The notes under the pieces: generated by a model
What the model was told of the DNA's origin: nothing
The model's database searches: none
The model's input: the letters and a program-made list of their open reading frames with translations, nothing else
Part shown: in pieces, positions 24,776 through 34,832 of the stretch
Layout: every line of letters begins with the position of its first letter
Numbering within the stretch: position 1 is the stretch's first letter
From: Clostridium sp. KNHs214
GTDB taxonomy: Bacteria; Bacillota; Clostridia; Clostridiales; Clostridiaceae
Assembly (NCBI RefSeq): GCF_000744935.1
Contig: NZ_JQMW01000004.1
Coordinates: 22,869 to 86,868, forward strand
Reading direction: 5' to 3'
DNA: 64,000 nt
Program-made: the position numbers and the translations under genes

Positions 24776-26746
24776 ATGGATAAAAACAAATATATGACAA
24801 TTGAAGATGTAGTTTCACTGCCATGGATGGAATCCGTTAGTATTAGTGAGGATGGCATGTATGCTTCTTATGTAAAAAGGACTACTGATTGGGAAGATAA
24901 TGCATATAGAAATCATATATGGGTATATGAAAAGGAAAGAAATATACACTATCCAATAACTACTGGAAAGAATGAAAGTAATAATCCATTGTGGTCTTCT
25001 AAAAATAACTACTTAGCGTATACAGCTGAGGTTGGAGAAAAGGATGAAAAAAGAACTCAGATATTTCTTAAATCCTTTGATGATCTGAATGGAATTCAGA
25101 TCACTAACAGTAAAGAAGGCATAAAAAGTTTTAGATGGTCTCCTGATGGTAAAGGTATTTTTTATACAGCCACAGAGGAAGATTCAAAAGAGCTTAAGAG
25201 AAGAAAAGAAATTTATGGTGATTTTGAATATATAGACAAGGAGTATAAAAACCATTCACTCTATTATATTGAAATAGATAAGGTATTAAAAGAAATGAAG
25301 GAATCAAGAAATGCTCCTACAAATATAGCTGAAAATCATAAAGAAGATAAAGCTAAGGATTACGCAGTTCAGCTAACTAACCCAAAGGAGTTTCATATAT
25401 CGGGCTTCAATATCTCACCTGATGGAAAAAAAATTATATTTGTAGCTACTCCAACAAGCAGTATTATAGATGATAATACCGATTTATGTATTCTTGATAT
25501 AAAAACAAGGAGTGTTACAAAGTTAAAGGTTACCGCAAAGCTAGATTCCTCTGTATCCTTTTCACCAGATGGAAAAAAGGTAGCATATCTAAGGGCACCA
25601 AGGGATAAAAAATATTATGAGACAAATGTTGAAGAAAACTATGTATTAGAGATATATGATTTAGATAAAAACAAGATAATAAATAGGTTTAAAGAATTTG
25701 ACGCAGGTATCATGAAATTTAAGTGGACAAGTAAAGGTATATTTACATTATGGCAGGATAGAACACGTATATTATCGGGCTTTATTTTAGAAAATGGAAA
25801 AACAAAGCTTTTATGCGATGATGCCATATGTGTTATTTGGGATGCTGCAATAACTTCAGATGGAGAAAATATTGCATATATAAAGATAGCAGAAAATGAA
25901 ACCTGTGAATTTTATTTAAATGAAAGAAAAATTACTTCTGATTCTAAGGCCTATGAAAATAAGCTTTTAAGTCGTAAGGATTTGGTTACATGGGAAACAA
26001 AGGATGGTCTTGAGATTGAAGGAGTATTGTCACTTCCTCAAGATTTTGATGATAAGAAGAAGTACCCTTTATTAGTTGTAATACATGGAGGACCTACATG
26101 GGCATCCTTCCCAGTACACAATATGATTAGAAACTATCCAATTGAACAATTTATAGAAAAGGGATTTATTGTATTAGAGCCAAACTACAGGGGTAGCTCA
26201 GGCTATGGAAGTAAGTTTATTACTGCAAACCATAGGATGCTTGGACTCGGTGACTATGAGGATGTTATATCAGGAGTGGACATGCTTATAGAGAAGGGCA
26301 TTGCAGACAGGGAAAGAGTTGGTGTTATGGGTTGGAGCCAGGGAGGATATATTTCTGCCTTCTGTTCAACCTACAGCAATAGATTTAAAGCAATATCTGT
26401 AGGAGCTGGTATAAGCAACTGGATTACCTACTATGTAAATACGGATATTACAACATTTACACGAGAATATCTTGGAAATAATCCTTGGAAGGATAAAGAG
26501 ATATATGAAAAGACATCACCTATGACCTATATAACTTCAGCATGTACCCCAACACTAATTCAGCATGGGGACAAGGATGGAAGAGTTCCAACTCCAAATG
26601 CATTTGAGCTATACAGAGGCTTAAAGGATATGGGAGTAGAAACTGAACTTGTAATATTCAAAGGAATGAAACACGGTCCAACAAAGCCAGGTCTCCACAG
26701 AGCCATTATGGAACAAAACTTAGATTGGTTTGTTAAGCATATTTAA
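24776..26746 (+). CDS. S9-family prolyl oligopeptidase / acylaminoacyl peptidase
   Basis: A 656-residue protein: N-terminal beta-propeller with repeated SPDGK-type blades (about residues 20-370) and a C-terminal alpha/beta hydrolase with VIHGGPTW, nucleophile GWSQGGYISAF (about 520), aspartate in HGDKDGRVP (about 602) and histidine in GMKHGP (about 634). It cleaves short peptides, often N-acylated, in the cytoplasm; no signal peptide is present. AGGAGGGTTGATTT leads the ATG and a strong terminator follows. It is monocistronic and intact. Confidence 0.93.
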   Translation: MDKNKYMTIEDVVSLPWMESVSISEDGMYASYVKRTTDWEDNAYRNHIWVYEKERNIHYPITTGKNESNNPLWSSKNNYLAYTAEVGEKDEKRTQIFLKSFDDLNGIQITNSKEGIKSFRWSPDGKGIFYTATEEDSKELKRRKEIYGDFEYIDKEYKNHSLYYIEIDKVLKEMKESRNAPTNIAENHKEDKAKDYAVQLTNPKEFHISGFNISPDGKKIIFVATPTSSIIDDNTDLCILDIKTRSVTKLKVTAKLDSSVSFSPDGKKVAYLRAPRDKKYYETNVEENYVLEIYDLDKNKIINRFKEFDAGIMKFKWTSKGIFTLWQDRTRILSGFILENGKTKLLCDDAICVIWDAAITSDGENIAYIKIAENETCEFYLNERKITSDSKAYENKLLSRKDLVTWETKDGLEIEGVLSLPQDFDDKKKYPLLVVIHGGPTWASFPVHNMIRNYPIEQFIEKGFIVLEPNYRGSSGYGSKFITANHRMLGLGDYEDVISGVDMLIEKGIADRERVGVMGWSQGGYISAFCSTYSNRFKAISVGAGISNWITYYVNTDITTFTREYLGNNPWKDKEIYEKTSPMTYITSACTPTLIQHGDKDGRVPTPNAFELYRGLKDMGVETELVIFKGMKHGPTKPGLHRAIMEQNLDWFVKHI

Positions 26747-26812
26747 AATACAAAAACTTTTGGATACAACTAAATCCAGTAGTATGATGTTTATTATAAT
26801 AATTCCATATAA

Positions 26813-26850
26813 ATTAAAATCCCGATTCTTTTGAAATTCGGGATTTTAAT
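26813..26850. terminator. Bidirectional intrinsic terminator
   Basis: ATTAAAATCCCGA pairs perfectly with TCGGGATTTTAAT around a 12-base loop, between two converging genes (S9 peptidase and oleate hydratase). Confidence 0.9.
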
Positions 26851-26874
26851 CAAATTATTTAATGTTAAATATCG

Positions 26875-28668
26875 TTAAACAATTCCATATTCTTTCAATA
26901 ACTTTTCAATTTCTGTTCCAGCTATTTGCTTTTGAATTTTACGTCTAGTTAATGGTGGCAAATCCAATTTTGGTTTTTCACCATCTAATAAGTTCACACC
27001 TGCATTTAACAAATAGCGGATATCATATCTCGAAGCATATACCTCAGGAACTCCTTTTTCAACTCCAGTCAATACATATACTGCTTCCATGGCTGTACGT
27101 CCTGAGTATTCGATAGTAAATACAGTATCACGTCCCGGATCATCTAGTGTTTCAGCAAATTGTCCAAGGAAAGCAAAATTTACTGCATTCTTTGGTACAA
27201 CATAAGGACGATCTCCAAATTCACGAGGCATAAACATTGATGTTATAAATGGCATCATAACAGGAACTGCAGTACAACTTTCTGCCAATTCTTCTATTTT
27301 ATCTGTAGGAACCCCTATATGATATAACCATTCTTTTGTAATTTCCTTACCAGTGCAATCCCTCAAAGGCTTTTTAATGTAGTCTCCAGGAACATCAGTA
27401 AACAAACCATATACCCAAACAACAACATCTTTTTCAGGTTGACCATAGTATTGTTCTTGACGGTTTATGGTCCAGCTCATCAACCAAGAAGAGTCAACTG
27501 CTGTGACTATACCACCTGTTACAGTGCGTCCAGTATATGGGGAACGTTTTGTAATCTTTTCAATATATTCAGGAACACGTTCATCATGACAAGTTACTGT
27601 ACAAGATTCCCAATTAGATTTTTCTGTACTTGTGCAGAACTTATCTGGATTTCCAAATTCATCACATTGAGCTGCTATATTTCTCCACAAAGTCCAGCAT
27701 CCTTTTGGTTCCTTTTTAAATGGAGCTGGAGTATTGTCATCACCATATCCACTTCCTTCAGTCATGGAACCATTAGTAATAAATACTAAGTCATTTTCTG
27801 TTAAGTCAATAGAAATATCATTTTCACTTTTATCCCTTGCAACTATTCTCTTTGCGATTTTTTTATCATTTGAGATTGAGAACTCAACGTTATCAACAGT
27901 TACTCCATATTCAAATTTAGCACCATTGTCTTCCAAATATTTAACCATAGGTTTTACAAATGAAGTGTATTGGTCATGGCGTGAAAATTGTAGTGCCGAA
28001 AGATTTGTTAAGCCGTCAACATGATGAATGAAACGATTCATATATAATTTCATCTCTAAAGCACTATGCCAGTTCTCAAAAGCAAACATTGTTCTCCATA
28101 TTGTCCAGAAATCAGTGTTTAAAAGCTCTTCAGAAAAAATATCTTCAATAGATTTGTTTTGAAGTTCTTCATCTGTCATCATTGTAAAAGCAGCTATTTC
28201 TTTTGCCAAGTCTTGACCTAGATTGAATTTTCCATTGTCATAGCGTTCACCTTGGTTATTAGTAATACGACAATTGCTAAAGTTTGGGTCGTCATGATTT
28301 GTATAATAAAAATGGTCTAACACAGTCATGTTGGGATCTTCTGTAGATGGTAAGGAACTAAATAAATCCCATAAAACCTCAAAATGATGTCCCTGTTCAC
28401 GTCCACCCCGTGCCACATAACCAATGTTTTGGCGAACTTGTCCGTCCAAACATCCTCCAGGAATATCTAATTGCTCTAAAAAAGTAATCTTACTTCCATC
28501 CATGTGAGCATCACGAATCAAAAAACAGCCAGCAGCCAAAGAAGCAATTCCTGTACCAATTAAGTAAGCCTTTTTATCATCAATTCCTTCAGGCTTTCTT
28601 GCATTTACTAAAGAATGATAATTCCCATTTGTAAGCGTAAGCCTATCATCATGTGTCTTTAATTTCAT
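26875..28668 (-). CDS. ohyA: Oleate hydratase (myosin-cross-reactive antigen family)
   Basis: A 597-residue flavoprotein with the FAD-binding start YLIGTGIASLAAGCFLIRDA (about residues 35-54), the GGREQGHHFEVLWDLF active-site region (about 89), NFAFLGQFAE and RDTVFTIEYSGRTAMEAVY near the C-terminus. Family members add water to the double bond of oleate or linoleate to give 10-hydroxy fatty acids, a detoxification step for unsaturated fatty acids at the membrane. Length is typical. GGGAAGGGGTAAA leads the ATG. Single gene with its own terminator downstream. Confidence 0.95.
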   Translation of the reverse strand: MKLKTHDDRLTLTNGNYHSLVNARKPEGIDDKKAYLIGTGIASLAAGCFLIRDAHMDGSKITFLEQLDIPGGCLDGQVRQNIGYVARGGREQGHHFEVLWDLFSSLPSTEDPNMTVLDHFYYTNHDDPNFSNCRITNNQGERYDNGKFNLGQDLAKEIAAFTMMTDEELQNKSIEDIFSEELLNTDFWTIWRTMFAFENWHSALEMKLYMNRFIHHVDGLTNLSALQFSRHDQYTSFVKPMVKYLEDNGAKFEYGVTVDNVEFSISNDKKIAKRIVARDKSENDISIDLTENDLVFITNGSMTEGSGYGDDNTPAPFKKEPKGCWTLWRNIAAQCDEFGNPDKFCTSTEKSNWESCTVTCHDERVPEYIEKITKRSPYTGRTVTGGIVTAVDSSWLMSWTINRQEQYYGQPEKDVVVWVYGLFTDVPGDYIKKPLRDCTGKEITKEWLYHIGVPTDKIEELAESCTAVPVMMPFITSMFMPREFGDRPYVVPKNAVNFAFLGQFAETLDDPGRDTVFTIEYSGRTAMEAVYVLTGVEKGVPEVYASRYDIRYLLNAGVNLLDGEKPKLDLPPLTRRKIQKQIAGTEIEKLLKEYGIV

Positions 28669-28850
28669 TTTACCCCTTCCCTTCCTAATTTATATTCTTT
28701 TAAATCCTACTATACTTTAATTTTTTGTATTCAGTTTATTACTATGTCCCTATAGTACAATAATAATTAAATTACCTTAAGCATTGTGATACTTGCTATC
28801 AGTAGGATTTATTTATATTTATAATATAACTTTTTTATGTCTTTTACATT

Positions 28851-28901
28851 AGATAAAAAAACTGAAGTGTTCGAAACTCCAACACCTCAGTTTTTTTATC
28901 T
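28851..28901. terminator. Strong hairpin terminator
   Basis: AGATAAAAAAACTGA and TCAGTTTTTTTATCT form a long near-perfect stem (with GTGTT/AACAC inside). It lies between two minus-strand genes and can stop transcription in both directions. Confidence 0.88.
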
Positions 28902-29061
28902 AATTTTTAGGCATTCACATTAAAATGACTAATAAAAAGAAATCTCTTATTTTTTATCATATACCATTTAAATCAGCACTTGGCTTAAGGGATAAGAGAA
29001 TGTTTCCATGAAAAAGCTGCTCAACTTGTCTTATAATAATTTCACAAAACAGTTTTGTCTC

Positions 29062-29724
29062 TTAGCACTTACTTAGGACTTCTTTTCTAAAGTTTTCTAT
29101 TGAAACCCTTTCAATAAAAAAGCTTAATTTTTCTCCCTGATTGGCATTTTCCTTATAATACTCAAATATATCATCTACTAACCTTAAAGCCTCTTCTTGT
29201 GATAAATCTTTAGCTATAATATCCGCAATCCTAGGATTATATCCCGCTGAACCACCTGCTGTTACCATAAGTTTACCATTAATATCCGCTATAACTCCTA
29301 CATCCTTACTATAAACACTTCCGCAAGCATTTCTACATCCTGATACACCTATTTTAGTTCTACAAGGCATATCCATCCATTGATATTTTTTAGATAATTT
29401 CATACCTATACCAATGGTATTAAATTTTGACCTCTTACAAAATCCTGCTGGGCACATCTCTACATTTTTAACGGAATTTTGAGTTTTAACAGCCGGCTCC
29501 ATATGTAGTTCTTCCCATATTTTAGGCAAATCACTTTCCTGTAAATTAGTTATCAATATTCTCTGTCCAGATGTTATTTTTATAGCCCCATTATACTTTT
29601 TAGCTACTTCAGCTATTTTTTGAAGCTTTTCCGGGGTTATAAACCCCCCAGGTATATGCGGAGTTATACCATATTTCCTTTTGCCTCCCCTTATCTTTTG
29701 CAAATTTCCAAAATATTCTCCCAT
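29062..29724 (-). CDS. Siroheme-type nitrite/sulfite reductase domain protein
   Basis: A 220-residue single-unit reductase: ferredoxin-like half (YGITPHIPGGFITPEKLQKI), then the 4Fe-4S/siroheme cysteine set MCPAGFCKRS and GVSGCRNACGSVYS. The order Cx5C...Cx3C matches the small anaerobic sulfite/nitrite reductase-like proteins of clostridia. The electron donor is unknown; the rubredoxin gene 250 bases upstream is a candidate but has its own terminator. ACAGGAGGCAATAT leads the ATG. Confidence 0.82.
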   Translation of the reverse strand: MGEYFGNLQKIRGGKRKYGITPHIPGGFITPEKLQKIAEVAKKYNGAIKITSGQRILITNLQESDLPKIWEELHMEPAVKTQNSVKNVEMCPAGFCKRSKFNTIGIGMKLSKKYQWMDMPCRTKIGVSGCRNACGSVYSKDVGVIADINGKLMVTAGGSAGYNPRIADIIAKDLSQEEALRLVDDIFEYYKENANQGEKLSFFIERVSIENFRKEVLSKC

Positions 29725-29871
29725 ATATTGCCTCCTGTATTTTATTTTTTAAATATATTATATCCCATTTAATATATTTAAAAAAGACATCCGTATTTAT
29801 CCTGTATTTAGTAAAATAAACTTCTAATCATATGATGCCCATTCTATTACAATTATTAATGTTAAATAAAA

Positions 29872-29908
29872 ATATCCCATAAAGGCCATTAACATCTTTA
29901 TGGAATAT
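29872..29908 (-). terminator. Terminator of the rubredoxin gene
   Basis: CCATAAAG and CTTTATGG flank a short loop; on the minus strand the stem is followed by ATTTTTATTT. Confidence 0.75.
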
Positions 29909-29977
29909 TTTTAAAATATAATTATGCTAAAAATAATTTAATATCAGTAAGTTTAATTGTATTTATGCTTAAATAAA

Positions 29978-30142
29978 TTACTCCTCTACTGGTTCAAACT
30001 CTTCTTTTCCAACTCCGCAAATAGGACAAGTCCAATCCTCAGGAATGTCTTCAAATTTAGTTCCTGGTGCGATACCAGAGTCTTCATCTCCTAGTTCAGG
30101 ATCATAAATATATCCACAAGGTATGCATATATACTTCTTCAT
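29978..30142 (-). CDS. Rubredoxin
   Basis: A 54-residue protein with [16 protein letters not shown] at the start and [18 protein letters not shown] at the end, the two CxxCG knuckles that bind one iron atom. It matches clostridial rubredoxin in length and spacing. It carries single electrons to oxygen- and peroxide-reducing enzymes or other reductases in the cytoplasm. AGGAGGTGAAAGCTT is an ideal leader. The gene stands alone. Confidence 0.97.
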   Translation of the reverse strand: MKKYICIPCGYIYDPELGDEDSGIAPGTKFEDIPEDWTCPICGVGKEEFEPVEE

Positions 30143-30331
30143 AAGCTTTCACCTCCTAGTATTTTTATAATATTTAGTTTACCCTCAAACTATGTTTTTT
30201 AATTATTAGTATTTTACACTCTTCCAATAAATTGGTGAATATACTTCTGCTATTTCCGGTAACATTACATCTTAAATCCGAGTCTGGAACCCTGTCAGAA
30301 AATTTATATACTATTGCAATGCTATTTGTGT

Positions 30332-30356
30332 TAATATATTACTAGGTAATATATTA
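30332..30356. promoter_or_regulatory. Perfect palindrome upstream of the ABC operon
   Basis: TAATATATTAC, three bases TAG, then GTAATATATTA: 11-bp arms. Its placement about 130 bases upstream of the ABC genes suggests an operator, though pure A/T dyads can arise by chance. Confidence 0.5.
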
Positions 30357-30489
30357 CTTATTAATTATTTAATGTATATTTAGTATAATGTGTAAAATAT
30401 ATTATGTTTTAAATATATAATTTTTAAGTGGGGGCAGCCCTTTCTTTGCATTTTATATGGGTTGGTCACCTTAGTTGGGGGGAATATAT

Positions 30490-31272
30490 ATGTTAGGTGA
30501 AAAAGTTATAGAAATTAATGACTTAGAAATGAGCTATGGAACAAAAAAAGTGTTAAAAGGTGTTAATTTAGAAATTCATAAAGGAGAAATAATAGGCTAT
30601 ATTGGCCCAAATGGAGCAGGTAAAAGCACAACTGTAAAAATAATGCTTGGACTATTAAACAATTATAACGGAAGTATAAAAATATTTGGGCAGGATATTT
30701 CTAATGGAAACATTGAATACAAAAGGAGAATAGGGTATGTACCGGAAGCTGATGACATATATGACAACCTTACACCCATTGAGTATATATCATTTCTAGG
30801 AGAAATTTATGGTATTGAATATAATAAATTGTATTCAATGACAAAAAAACTTATGGAACTTTTTAATATAAATACTACATATAATTCAAGAATATGTTCC
30901 TATTCTAAAGGAATGAAACAAAAATTTTTAATAATATGTGCTCTTCTTCATAACCCTGATATATTATTTTTAGATGAGCCTCTGAATGGATTAGATGCAA
31001 ATAGTGTAATGATATTTAAAGAAATTTTATCTAAACTTGCTAGGCAAGGCAAAACTATATTTTATTCATCTCATATAATGGATGTAGTTGAAAAGTTAAG
31101 CAGTAGAATAGTACTTCTAAACAATGGTTTAATTGCAGCAGATGGAACCTTTGAAGAACTTAAGAGTAAATGCAGTGAAGGTTCACTTGAACAAATTTTC
31201 AATGAACTTACAGGTTTTACTAAGCATAAAGAAATAGCAGAAGAATTTGTAAGTGCAATTGAAAATGTGTAA
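30490..31272 (+). CDS. ABC transporter ATP-binding protein
   Basis: A 260-residue ATPase with Walker A YIGPNGAGKSTTVK (about residues 38-51), signature YSKGMKQKFL (about 137), Walker B DILFLDEPLNGLD (about 156) and H-loop YSSHIMDV. It is of the DrrA/CcmA-like class that powers ABC-2 exporters. I start at the ATG at 30490 after a G-rich leader; an upstream TTG in frame lacks a leader. The permease gene follows after 17 bases. Confidence 0.92.
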   Translation: MLGEKVIEINDLEMSYGTKKVLKGVNLEIHKGEIIGYIGPNGAGKSTTVKIMLGLLNNYNGSIKIFGQDISNGNIEYKRRIGYVPEADDIYDNLTPIEYISFLGEIYGIEYNKLYSMTKKLMELFNINTTYNSRICSYSKGMKQKFLIICALLHNPDILFLDEPLNGLDANSVMIFKEILSKLARQGKTIFYSSHIMDVVEKLSSRIVLLNNGLIAADGTFEELKSKCSEGSLEQIFNELTGFTKHKEIAEEFVSAIENV

Positions 31273-31289
31273 AAAAGAAGGTGCTAAAT

Positions 31290-32960
31290 ATGAATGATTA
31301 TAAAAGTTTAAAAGTACTAGATAAATTTAAAGCTATCTTTGAAAAATTTGGAGTAAACTATAATGTAATGAGGAAAATTGTCCAAATTCAGCTTACGCTT
31401 GATGATAGACAAACACCCACTGCATTTATTTCTAATGACAAAAAAAATCGAGAAGAAAATAGAAACTTTTCAAAGGTTTTATTACTATATTTAGTTATAG
31501 GTGGCCTGTGTTCTATGGTGATTTTTACAAAATTACCGATATTTTTAAAGATGTCTTTAATATTAGGTATCATAATTTTTATGGTAACAACTACATTTAT
31601 ATCTGATTTTTCGTCTGTACTTCTTGACATTAAATACAAAAATATACTTGTACCAAAACCAATTGATATTAAAACTATAAATGTGGCAAAAATAGTTCAC
31701 ATTTTCATATATATGTTTTTAATCACAATGGCCTTTGCTGGTCCCTCAATAATTGCTTGTGCCGCAAAACATGGGATATTATTTGCATTTATTTTCTTTT
31801 TAGAAATAATACTAATAGACTTAATGTGTATACTATTTACCTCATTGTTATATATGGCTATTTTATACTTTTTTGATGGAGAAAAACTGAAAGATGTAAT
31901 AAATTATTTTCAAATATTTTTAAGCATATTGCTAACATTTGGATATCAATTTTTAGGAAGACTATTCGATGCTTTAGATATAAATCTTAGCTTCACCTTA
32001 AAGTGGCAGCATGGCTTTCTTCCAAGTACATGGTTTGCCTCCTTGCTTTCACTTATTAATGAACGTAATTTTGAAACATTGAATATCGTATTTTCAATAT
32101 TTGCAATAGTTATTCCTCTTTTATCAATATTTATTTATTTTAAATTTATTATTACTTATTTTGAAAACAATCTCCAAAAACTTATGAATAATTATAGCAA
32201 AAAATCTAATAAAACAGAAAGAACTTTAAATAGAAGTAGAAAAATAGCATCACTTTTTTGTTCAAATAATATAGAAAGTTCTACATTTATATTCACTAAG
32301 AACATGTGCTCAAATGAAAGAAATTTTAAACTCAGATTATATCCAGGACTTGCATTTTATTTAGCTTTTCCATTTATTATTCTCCTACCATTTATTCGCG
32401 AGGCAACGTCATTTTCGCAAGTTTCAAATGAAATTGCTAGTGGTAATCTATACTTAGTTTTATATTTTTTAGTAATATTTTTGCCTTTAGACTTAGTGCT
32501 AATTACTCAAAGCAGCAAGCATAAAGCCGCATGGCTATATAGATTTTTACCCATAAAAACTCCGGCTCCTTTATTAAAAGGTGCTTTTAAAAGCTTCAGC
32601 TTCTACTATATATATTCTACTTTTATATTTGATAGTGTGATATTCTTAATGCTAGGAAAGTTCAATATACATTTGTTGTTTAACATAATTATCATGTTTT
32701 TAAATTTAAGCTTAATTAATATAATTACCTTTAAAAATCTCAAAAAATCTCTTCCATTTTCCTTGAAATTTACAACTAATGGCCCTAAAAATATACTCTT
32801 GTGCATTTTGATTATGTGCCTAGGTGGGCTTTTAGCTTTTATACATTTTGCTACTAAGTTTTTAAAACACGGAATACTCCTATATGGTGTTGTACTTTTA
32901 TTTTTAAATATTTACCTATGGAGAAAAAAATTAAATGTTAGTTGGAAAGAATTATCATAA
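31290..32960 (+). CDS. ABC-2-type permease, large membrane subunit
   Basis: A 556-residue protein with about 12 hydrophobic helices in two blocks (60-300 and 345-550) separated by a hydrophilic linker rich in lysine and serine. It has no ATPase motif and is encoded directly after the ATPase, so it should be the membrane part of that exporter. The substrate is unknown; lantibiotic-immunity-like or lipid-type exporters have this layout. GAAGGTG lies six bases before the ATG chosen here. Confidence 0.82.
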   Translation: MNDYKSLKVLDKFKAIFEKFGVNYNVMRKIVQIQLTLDDRQTPTAFISNDKKNREENRNFSKVLLLYLVIGGLCSMVIFTKLPIFLKMSLILGIIIFMVTTTFISDFSSVLLDIKYKNILVPKPIDIKTINVAKIVHIFIYMFLITMAFAGPSIIACAAKHGILFAFIFFLEIILIDLMCILFTSLLYMAILYFFDGEKLKDVINYFQIFLSILLTFGYQFLGRLFDALDINLSFTLKWQHGFLPSTWFASLLSLINERNFETLNIVFSIFAIVIPLLSIFIYFKFIITYFENNLQKLMNNYSKKSNKTERTLNRSRKIASLFCSNNIESSTFIFTKNMCSNERNFKLRLYPGLAFYLAFPFIILLPFIREATSFSQVSNEIASGNLYLVLYFLVIFLPLDLVLITQSSKHKAAWLYRFLPIKTPAPLLKGAFKSFSFYYIYSTFIFDSVIFLMLGKFNIHLLFNIIIMFLNLSLINIITFKNLKKSLPFSLKFTTNGPKNILLCILIMCLGGLLAFIHFATKFLKHGILLYGVVLLFLNIYLWRKKLNVSWKELS

Positions 32961-32978
32961 AAAGGTTCCAAGAAAAAA

Positions 32979-33020
32979 TTTAAGCATAAGACAGTAACTA
33001 TTTGCTATCTTATGCTTAAA
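32979..33020 (+). terminator. Hairpin after the ABC operon
   Basis: TTTAAGCATAAGA and TCTTATGCTTAAA form a perfect 13-bp stem with a 16-base loop, 19 bases after the permease stop. Confidence 0.72.
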
Positions 33021-33070
33021 TACTATGGTTTAATATCCACTGTTTTATGTCATCTTTAGAAAAAGATCCA

Positions 33071-33250
33071 TTAGCTGCATTTAGCTAGCTGGTTTAAAGC
33101 TACGTCATTTTCTTCTATAAATTCATCAACTAACTTTTTATGCTCTTTATTATTTTTTTCTTTTAGATATTCTGCAAAATCTATAACTTCTGATAACATA
33201 TCTTCTGACATATCCTTAGATAGTTCTATAAGTTTTTTTGCCAAAGACAT
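33071..33250 (-). CDS. DUF2281-like small protein
   Basis: A 59-residue acidic helical protein (LAKKLIELSKDMSEDMLSEV, then IDFAEYLKEKN) resembling DUF2281/antitoxin-type proteins, where a VIDFAEYL motif is conserved. No toxin gene is adjacent. GGAGTGATTTTA supports the ATG at 33250 rather than the longer frame. Role unknown. Confidence 0.65.
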   Translation of the reverse strand: MSLAKKLIELSKDMSEDMLSEVIDFAEYLKEKNNKEHKKLVDEFIEENDVALNQLAKCS

Positions 33251-33357
33251 TAAAATCACTCCTTTCCATGTATTATAATATAGTCCGTTGGAGAATGCTA
33301 CTACCATTGATTTTACTATTTTTTAATGTTTTAATTATATATTTCACTTAAAAGTGA

Positions 33358-33416
33358 TAGCAAACATAAACTTCTAGTTTATGTCACGACCTCTAATGTG
33401 CTGCTAGAAAAAGGTT
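33358..33416 (+). repeat. CL repeat copy 2, partial
   Basis: TAGCAAACATAAACTTC to CTAGAAAAAGGTT; the last third, including the closing GTTGCTA, is missing. Confidence 0.75.
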
Positions 33417-33428
33417 CATCTCATCATT

Positions 33429-34553
33429 CTAAAAAATCAATTCTCCTGGTTTATAGCCAGAAGGCAATTCTTCTTCACTTAAAAATTTGAAATTGTCATC
33501 ACGTAGTATTGGCAAAAATACTTCGTATGGTATCTTAGAAAACTCACAAGCATAACTACTTGCTCCAAACCACTTACCCTCTTTGCTACTTAAATTTAAA
33601 TCTCTAGCAAACTTTGTATGATTTGAGCAATCATGAACTGCTAAATCCCAGTTTTCTTCATCGGCTATCTTCATGAATTTCAAAGTTAATTCCCTACTCC
33701 AAATTGGAGAAATATAACCATGTCTAGAAATATACATATTTTCTCCATAATAATTGTCTATATTATTTTCATTTAAATGTAATTCTGCACAGTTTATAAA
33801 ATCAAGTTTTGTATCTAAGATTGCTTGCTTTTTCTTAAAAAATGCTTCGAAAAACTCAGGAGTCATTGGAGTTTCAATTCCTACATTTTTAATATATTTT
33901 TTAGCTATTCTAATATTTTCAATAACTTTGTCTGAACAATTAGAGGCACCTAGGTTGAAACGCACCTCGTCAAGACCGGCTTCACCTAACGCTTTCAATG
34001 TCTCTTCTGTAGCTAAAATGCCATTTGTATATAGATGTTGATGAATTTGGGCATCACTAAATTTCTTTATAACCAAATAGTACTTTTCAATTTCCATAAA
34101 TGGTTCTAAATAAACGTAGGAAATTCCAGTAGGTTTCTGGTGTATGGAAAGAAGTAAATCAATATCCTTCTCATAAAATTTTGTGCCTCCGATTTCCCAC
34201 ATACCTTCACCAATTGGAGGAATATCATCTAGTTCTCCATAATTATAACAAAACTTACACTGTATGTTACATTTGTTGGTTTTCCTAATTGCACTCAAAC
34301 CAGTTCCTAAGAGACAAGAACGACATCCCTTAGAAAATTTGCTGTCATTTCCCACAAAAAAAGTTCTATTCTCTAAGGTTTTCAAACCTTTAATTTCCGA
34401 CATTAACATATCATTTCTATGATTGATTGCTTCCTCAATTTGTGCAAAAGTAGCATAAATAATTTCTTGTTGTTTTATCATAACTTCCTGATCTTCTGGT
34501 AACATGGAAAAAAATTCAAACCATGTTAACGCATCTTTCTTCGAAATTTTCAT
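33429..34553 (-). CDS. Radical SAM protein
   Basis: A 374-residue radical SAM enzyme with the iron-sulfur motif CNIQCKFCYNYG (about residues 95-106) preceded by an extra pair in GCRSCLLGTG, suggesting a second metal site. The rest follows a TIM-barrel pattern (YVYLEPFMEIE, HLYTNGILATEE, DEVRFNLGA). The reaction is unknown; no peptide precursor or partner gene is next to it. GGAGGATACATT leads the ATG. Confidence 0.8.
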   Translation of the reverse strand: MKISKKDALTWFEFFSMLPEDQEVMIKQQEIIYATFAQIEEAINHRNDMLMSEIKGLKTLENRTFFVGNDSKFSKGCRSCLLGTGLSAIRKTNKCNIQCKFCYNYGELDDIPPIGEGMWEIGGTKFYEKDIDLLLSIHQKPTGISYVYLEPFMEIEKYYLVIKKFSDAQIHQHLYTNGILATEETLKALGEAGLDEVRFNLGASNCSDKVIENIRIAKKYIKNVGIETPMTPEFFEAFFKKKQAILDTKLDFINCAELHLNENNIDNYYGENMYISRHGYISPIWSRELTLKFMKIADEENWDLAVHDCSNHTKFARDLNLSSKEGKWFGASSYACEFSKIPYEVFLPILRDDNFKFLSEEELPSGYKPGELIF

Positions 34554-34728
34554 AATGTATCCTCCTCTAATTAATCTTCATAAAAAAGTCAATCTATATC
34601 TTCTTGCTTTTCTTCTGTATCTCTTCTCTTTTTTATTGAGATTTCCGCCTATTTTTATCCCTATAACTCTTTGATGATACATGATTCGAACCATTATTTC
34701 AAGCTTTTTATCTTGTTTTTGGTAAGTG

Positions 34729-34832
34729 AAAGGGGCTGTGGCGTTAAGAATAAACGCTACAATATATTATGCTAATTTTTAATTTGCAAATCAACATATT
34801 GTATGTAAATTCCCTAGTGCCACAGCCCCCTT
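34729..34832. mobile_element. 104-bp MITE, copy 2
   Basis: Ends AAAGGGGCTGTGGC and GCCACAGCCCC, internal TTAAGAATAAA and ACATATTGTATGTAAATT as in the copy at 19485. Its right end directly touches the CL repeat. Confidence 0.65.

Noticed and set aside
27439..28024. Plus-strand ORFs inside the oleate hydratase gene
   Set aside because: They are frames opposite a strongly conserved enzyme gene and have no initiation signals.
33071..33250. Toxin-antitoxin pair with the DUF2281-like protein as antitoxin
   Set aside because: No toxin-sized partner gene lies next to it on the same strand.
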